Of a stretch of DNA of 23,786 nucleotides, positions 21,295 to 23,786 are shown in pieces (positions within the stretch are counted from its first letter, which is position 1; each line of letters begins with the position of its first letter). Position numbers and translations under genes: made by a program. The notes below the pieces were generated by a model that was not told where the DNA came from, did no database searches, and saw nothing but the letters and a program-made list of their open reading frames with translations. The DNA comes from Bacilli bacterium (GTDB lineage Bacteria; Bacillota_I; Bacilli_A; RF39; UBA660): positions 1-23,786 of the forward strand of contig JAFUFG010000180.1 in NCBI GenBank assembly GCA_017470045.1. Reading direction: 5' to 3'.

Positions 21295-21322
21295 ATTATA
21301 CCATATTATTGTAAAGTTGTAA
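21295..21322 (-). promoter_or_regulatory. Promoter of lepB, overlapping the end of the upstream gene
   Basis: -10 TATAAT (21300-21295) preceded by TGG (extended), and a -35-like TTACAA (21322-21317) at 16 bases. The -35 lies inside the last codons of the upstream gene. Confidence 0.65.
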
Positions 21323-22127
21323 TTAAATCAAAGGAAACTTGTTCCATAGAATCATAATATTTATTATATTCTACTTTAGTAATTTCCTCTTTCTCGTTTC
21401 CATGATAAATGTAATAAGTTGCATTCTCACTACCTCTAAAAATAGAAGATTCATATCCTACTCCAAATTGATAACTAAGAGAAGCATTTTCTAGTTTATA
21501 AATACCCATTCCACCACTAGATAAGGTATTACGAACGGAAGTATAACCAATTTGATTATTAGAAGGAGTATAGAATAATCCAGCATAAACATGAATCAAA
21601 AAGCTCTTAGAAACAGACTTACTCTTCATATCATAATGATAACCAATCACATCATTAAACCCTCGATTAGAAGCAGAATCTCCCGCAATAAGTAATTCTT
21701 CTACTCCATCACCATCTAAATCAATAATCGAATAACGATCCATATCTAAAGTAGTACTTTCACTCTTATAACCACCATTTTTCATAAATTCAATGTAAAA
21801 TGGTTTAACATCAATATTATCAATTTTATTAGAACTAGATAGTACAGTTGGTATAACATTAGTAGTATTAGGAAAAGCCTGATGACTTGCAACAACATTT
21901 GCTCCAACCGCAGTAACTACCGTTAAAGTAAGAATGGTACCGTAAATATGATGTTTGATAAAAGCAATAATAAATTCAGTAATAGAATCAATCACATTAC
22001 CTTCTATATCATCTTTAATAAGACCGATAATGGCAGAATCAATCTCATTACAAAGTTTCCCACATTCATTACAAAACTTAGCACTAGATTCATTCTCATG
22101 ACCACAATGAATACAGTATTTCTTCAT
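21306..22127 (-). CDS. Zinc-ribbon membrane protein with outside DxDxDG domain
   Basis: 273 residues from the ATG at 22127, five bases after GGTGA (an ATG at 22139 has no room for a ribosome site). A cytoplasmic zinc ribbon at the start (CIHCGHENESSAKFCNECGK, two CxxC pairs) is followed by a linker, one membrane helix (about 58-77) and an outside domain. That domain has IDLDGDGVEELLIAGD, a calcium-loop or VCBS/FG-GAP-like signature, then Tyr- and Ser-rich strands. The topology (zinc ribbon inside, sensor-like domain outside) is common among uncharacterised Firmicutes proteins. The start overlaps the stop of the preceding zinc-ribbon gene (TAAGATG), so the two are made together. Function unknown. 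Confidence 0.82.
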   Translation of the reverse strand: MKKYCIHCGHENESSAKFCNECGKLCNEIDSAIIGLIKDDIEGNVIDSITEFIIAFIKHHIYGTILTLTVVTAVGANVVASHQAFPNTTNVIPTVLSSSNKIDNIDVKPFYIEFMKNGGYKSESTTLDMDRYSIIDLDGDGVEELLIAGDSASNRGFNDVIGYHYDMKSKSVSKSFLIHVYAGLFYTPSNNQIGYTSVRNTLSSGGMGIYKLENASLSYQFGVGYESSIFRGSENATYYIYHGNEKEEITKVEYNKYYDSMEQVSFDLITTLQ

Positions 22128-22128
22128 C

Positions 22129-22668
22129 TTATTCACCATCCTTTCTTAGAACATAAAACTTAATAATATTCTTAGAATCAATTGAAATGGTATAGTAATG
22201 TTCATCGGAAGCTACTAAAGTATAATCCTCCAACTTTTCAATCGTTTTTTTATCTATTTTAGTCCCACTCTTCTCAAAAGTTTGAATCGTATACTGATCT
22301 ACCAAATGAGGCAAATACAAATTTAAAGACGTAGAATCATTATGAACATAGATATAATACTCATGATTCTTCTTATGATAAGAAAAATCATACGATTTAC
22401 TCTCTAAAATTCGAAAAGAATTACCATAAGAGGTATACATAGAAAATCCAATAAAAGCAACAAATACAATACTAGCAATTTTAAAAAGAATAGACCCAGT
22501 TATCTTTGATAAAGTCAAAGTATCATACCAATCTTTTACTTGAATATATTTCATAATAAGGCCCTTAACTTGAGCCTCTTCTATTTCTTTTTTTGTATAT
22601 TTATTCCCACAACGAAAACAATACTTCGCTTGACGAACATTGTTATATCCACATTTTTTACACTTCAT
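22129..22668 (-). CDS. Zinc-ribbon membrane protein, partner of the 21306-22127 gene
   Basis: 179 residues. The first 25 form a zinc ribbon (CKKCGYNNVRQAKYCFRCGN, two CxxC pairs). After a linker of about 35 residues comes one membrane helix (about 61-81), then a small outside domain of about 95 residues with beta-strand pattern (YYIYVHNDSTSLNLYL, HYYTISIDSKNIIKFYVL) and no known motif. It shares topology with the next gene but not obvious sequence beyond the ribbon. The start at 22668 has a GAGGATGA site. Its promoter follows the L19 terminator, and it leads a unit that may run through lepB. Confidence 0.8.
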   Translation of the reverse strand: MKCKKCGYNNVRQAKYCFRCGNKYTKKEIEEAQVKGLIMKYIQVKDWYDTLTLSKITGSILFKIASIVFVAFIGFSMYTSYGNSFRILESKSYDFSYHKKNHEYYIYVHNDSTSLNLYLPHLVDQYTIQTFEKSGTKIDKKTIEKLEDYTLVASDEHYYTISIDSKNIIKFYVLRKDGE

Positions 22669-22688
22669 AAAATCATCCTCACGAATTC

Positions 22689-22717
22689 ATTATAATAGAA
22701 GATTAGAAGTTCTACAA
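22689..22717 (-). promoter_or_regulatory. Promoter of the zinc-ribbon operon
   Basis: -35 TTGTAG (22717-22712), 17-base spacer, -10 TATAAT (22694-22689); no TG extension here. Confidence 0.7.
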
Positions 22718-22718
22718 C

Positions 22719-22745
22719 CAAAAAAAATAAGACCGAAGTCTTATT
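22719..22745 (-). terminator. Terminator of rplS with UUCG tetraloop
   Basis: Arms 22726-22733 and 22738-22745 (AATAAGAC/GTCTTATT, 8 bp) closed by a TTCG loop, followed by eight or more T. The last codons and stop of rplS form the 5' arm. Confidence 0.93.
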
Positions 22746-23085
22746 TTTGTCCACGTTCTTTGATACGATATGCACCAACCATACCTTTAAGGAAGTTAAG
22801 TTTAGCACGTCTAACTTTACCTTTACGTACAACTGTGATTCCAGCAACTTTTGGTGAATGGATTGGGAAAGTTCTTTCAACTCCAACACCACTAGAAATC
22901 TTACGAACTGTGAAAGTTTCACTAACACTTCCACCACGACGAGCAACTACTGTACCTTCAAAAGCTTGGATACGTTCTCTCTTACCTTCAATAATCTTAA
23001 CATCTACTCTTACTGTATCTCCAACACGAAATTCAGGAATGTTAGGATTAACTTGTTTTTCATTGATCTTATCAATAATGTTCAT
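22741..23085 (-). CDS. rplS: 50S ribosomal protein L19
   Basis: 114 residues, normal length. L19 sits at the 30S-50S interface. Recognisable throughout: [73 protein letters not shown]. The start is the ATG at 23085 after GGAGGAGA; the TTG just upstream is not needed. Usual partners (rpsP, rimM, trmD) are not next to it; it is a single-gene unit with its own promoter, leader and terminator, and is probably autoregulated through that leader. Confidence 0.97.
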   Translation of the reverse strand: MNIIDKINEKQVNPNIPEFRVGDTVRVDVKIIEGKRERIQAFEGTVVARRGGSVSETFTVRKISSGVGVERTFPIHSPKVAGITVVRKGKVRRAKLNFLKGMVGAYRIKERGQK

Positions 23086-23093
23086 CAAAGTCT

Positions 23094-23168
23094 CCTCCTT
23101 ATATAAAAATATCTTCTTACAATGATCGTAATAACGAAAACCAGCGGATCATCGCGTTTGCAAGTAAG
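23094..23168 (-). ncRNA. Ribosomal protein L19 leader (putative)
   Basis: The 5' UTR folds into a rod: CTTAC/GTAAG (23164-23168 with 23116-23120), then a 10-base one-sided bulge (TTGCAAACGC), then GATGATC/GATCATT (23147-23153 with 23121-23127, one G-U), with an inner region CGCTGG...TTCG. Position before rplS and the asymmetric bulged stem fit the Firmicutes L19 leader (Rfam L19_leader), thought to bind L19 and limit its synthesis. Match made from memory and not by a model search. Confidence 0.65.
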
Positions 23169-23197
23169 ATTGTAACACAAAAGATTAGAAAAATCAA
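23169..23197 (-). promoter_or_regulatory. Sigma-A promoter of rplS
   Basis: -35 TTGATT (23197-23192), 17-base spacer, -10 TACAAT (23174-23169) with upstream TG. Confidence 0.85.
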
Positions 23198-23220
23198 CAA
23201 AATAGCAAGAAAATAATGGA

Positions 23221-23786
23221 TTAATCTACAAAATCAGGAAATGTCTTTTGTTTTTGAACTGGTTTTTCTCTCTTTTCTTCAGCATCAATACGTTTTAAAC
23301 GATCCGCAATATCCAATTCATAAATAGAATCACAAATTTTATATTTATAGAAACGATGAATCAAAGAATAATCTTCCTCTTCCATCGCCTTAGCCATAGC
23401 CTCTAAATATTCATCACGTTCTGCAACATTAATATAAACAGGAGGTAAACCACCATCCTCAAATAACTTGTTCGTAAATCCACGAATCGTTCTTCCATTT
23501 CCATCCGCAAAAGGATGAATTCGAATCATATGGCAATTTAAATCAACGCAACGATTAATATACTCTAATAATAATTTAGGAGATTTTCCACTTCTTACTT
23601 CAGATGAACAAGCACGAATTAATTCCACCTCATCATCCAGATCTCTTAAGGAATAAAAGATATCTCTCCAATCACACACATCTGTTTTAGAACCCTTCAA
23701 ATATGCAAAATCTCTTCGGAAATTACCACCAAACTCAGGATGTCTACTACAAGAATATAATTTTTCATGCAAGTCTTTAATCGAAA
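23221..23786 (-). CDS. Fic-domain protein, N-terminus beyond window
   Basis: An open frame enters from the right edge and ends at 23221 (188 codons visible). The Fic signature is complete: HPFADGNGRTIRGF (HxFxDGNGRxxR; coding about 23470-23517), with catalytic His and the phosphate-binding loop intact. The preceding segment HPEFGGNFRRDFAYL is the usual Fic flap region (G-x-x-R). Fic proteins usually transfer AMP to a Tyr, Ser or Thr of a target protein. I see no [S/T]xxxE[G/N] inhibitory motif in the visible part, but it could lie upstream. A TTG at 23772 is an in-frame start candidate, but the frame stays open and conserved-looking (IKDLHEKL), so the true start is outside. No antitoxin gene is visible on the downstream side, and no clear terminator follows. 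Confidence 0.9.
   Translation of the reverse strand, partial: SIKDLHEKLYSCSRHPEFGGNFRRDFAYLKGSKTDVCDWRDIFYSLRDLDDEVELIRACSSEVRSGKSPKLLLEYINRCVDLNCHMIRIHPFADGNGRTIRGFTNKLFEDGGLPPVYINVAERDEYLEAMAKAMEEEDYSLIHRFYKYKICDSIYELDIADRLKRIDAEEKREKPVQKQKTFPDFVD

Noticed and set aside
23221..23786. Fic protein as toxin of a toxin-antitoxin pair
   Set aside because: The gene is cut by the window edge and no antitoxin-like gene is visible downstream, so the claim cannot be supported.

Overview
The window comes from a compact, AT-rich, low-GC Gram-positive bacterium. It looks most like one of the uncultured gut Bacilli (RF39, Erysipelotrichia or mollicute-like lineages), but the exact lineage is inference. 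TGG encodes Trp and TGA is a real stop (lepB and the CmpB-like gene end in TGA), so the standard bacterial code applies and not the mycoplasma code. Shine-Dalgarno sequences are AGGAGG or GGTGA types. Nearly everything lies on the minus strand; only one gene (13198-13995) is on the plus strand. I see no tRNA, rRNA, CRISPR array, insertion sequence or clear prophage.

Layout, left to right. (1) 1-2432: a copper-type P1B ATPase cut by the window edge, behind an inositol-monophosphatase-family gene. (2) 2495-4542: a small membrane protein, then an overlapping pair of a membrane-anchored XRE regulator and a DUF4097 beta-repeat protein. (3) 4688-9008: two overlapping genes for large soluble proteins (505 and 936 residues) that I do not recognise and that share a weakly similar segment. 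(4) 9061-10767: a multi-pass membrane protein resembling GT-C glycosyltransferases. (5) 10856-11396: a small DUF7736-like gene behind a long structured leader. (6) 11397-13133 and 14016-15970: two operons of anchored or soluble proteins with a shared uncharacterised domain, plus two GNAT acetyltransferases, one fused to an ASCH domain; a DUF1295 membrane enzyme lies between them on the other strand. (7) 16019-19098: DUF1653 and hemolysin III/PAQR genes, then a three-gene operon of small membrane protein, cation diffusion facilitator and CmpB-like membrane protein. (8) 19262-21278: an orphan MraZ-like regulator, an SPFH/prohibitin-like protein behind a second copy of the structured leader, and signal peptidase I. 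(9) 21306-23786: two zinc-ribbon membrane proteins, ribosomal protein L19 with its own leader, and a Fic protein cut by the right edge.

Two things stand out. First, genome packing is extreme. Terminator hairpins often contain the stop codon of the gene they end, they run straight into extended -10 promoters (TGnTATAAT), and many 5' UTRs appear to be only about 10-15 nt. Second, against that background the SPFH gene and the DUF7736-like gene, 9 kb apart, have near-identical architecture: a consensus promoter, a GGGAGTAGTTC box, a 10-bp helix, an intrinsic terminator, and a third segment complementary to the terminator's 3' arm just before the ribosome-binding site. This looks like an undescribed or divergent riboswitch-like element controlling a small regulon, and it is the best candidate here for a new system.
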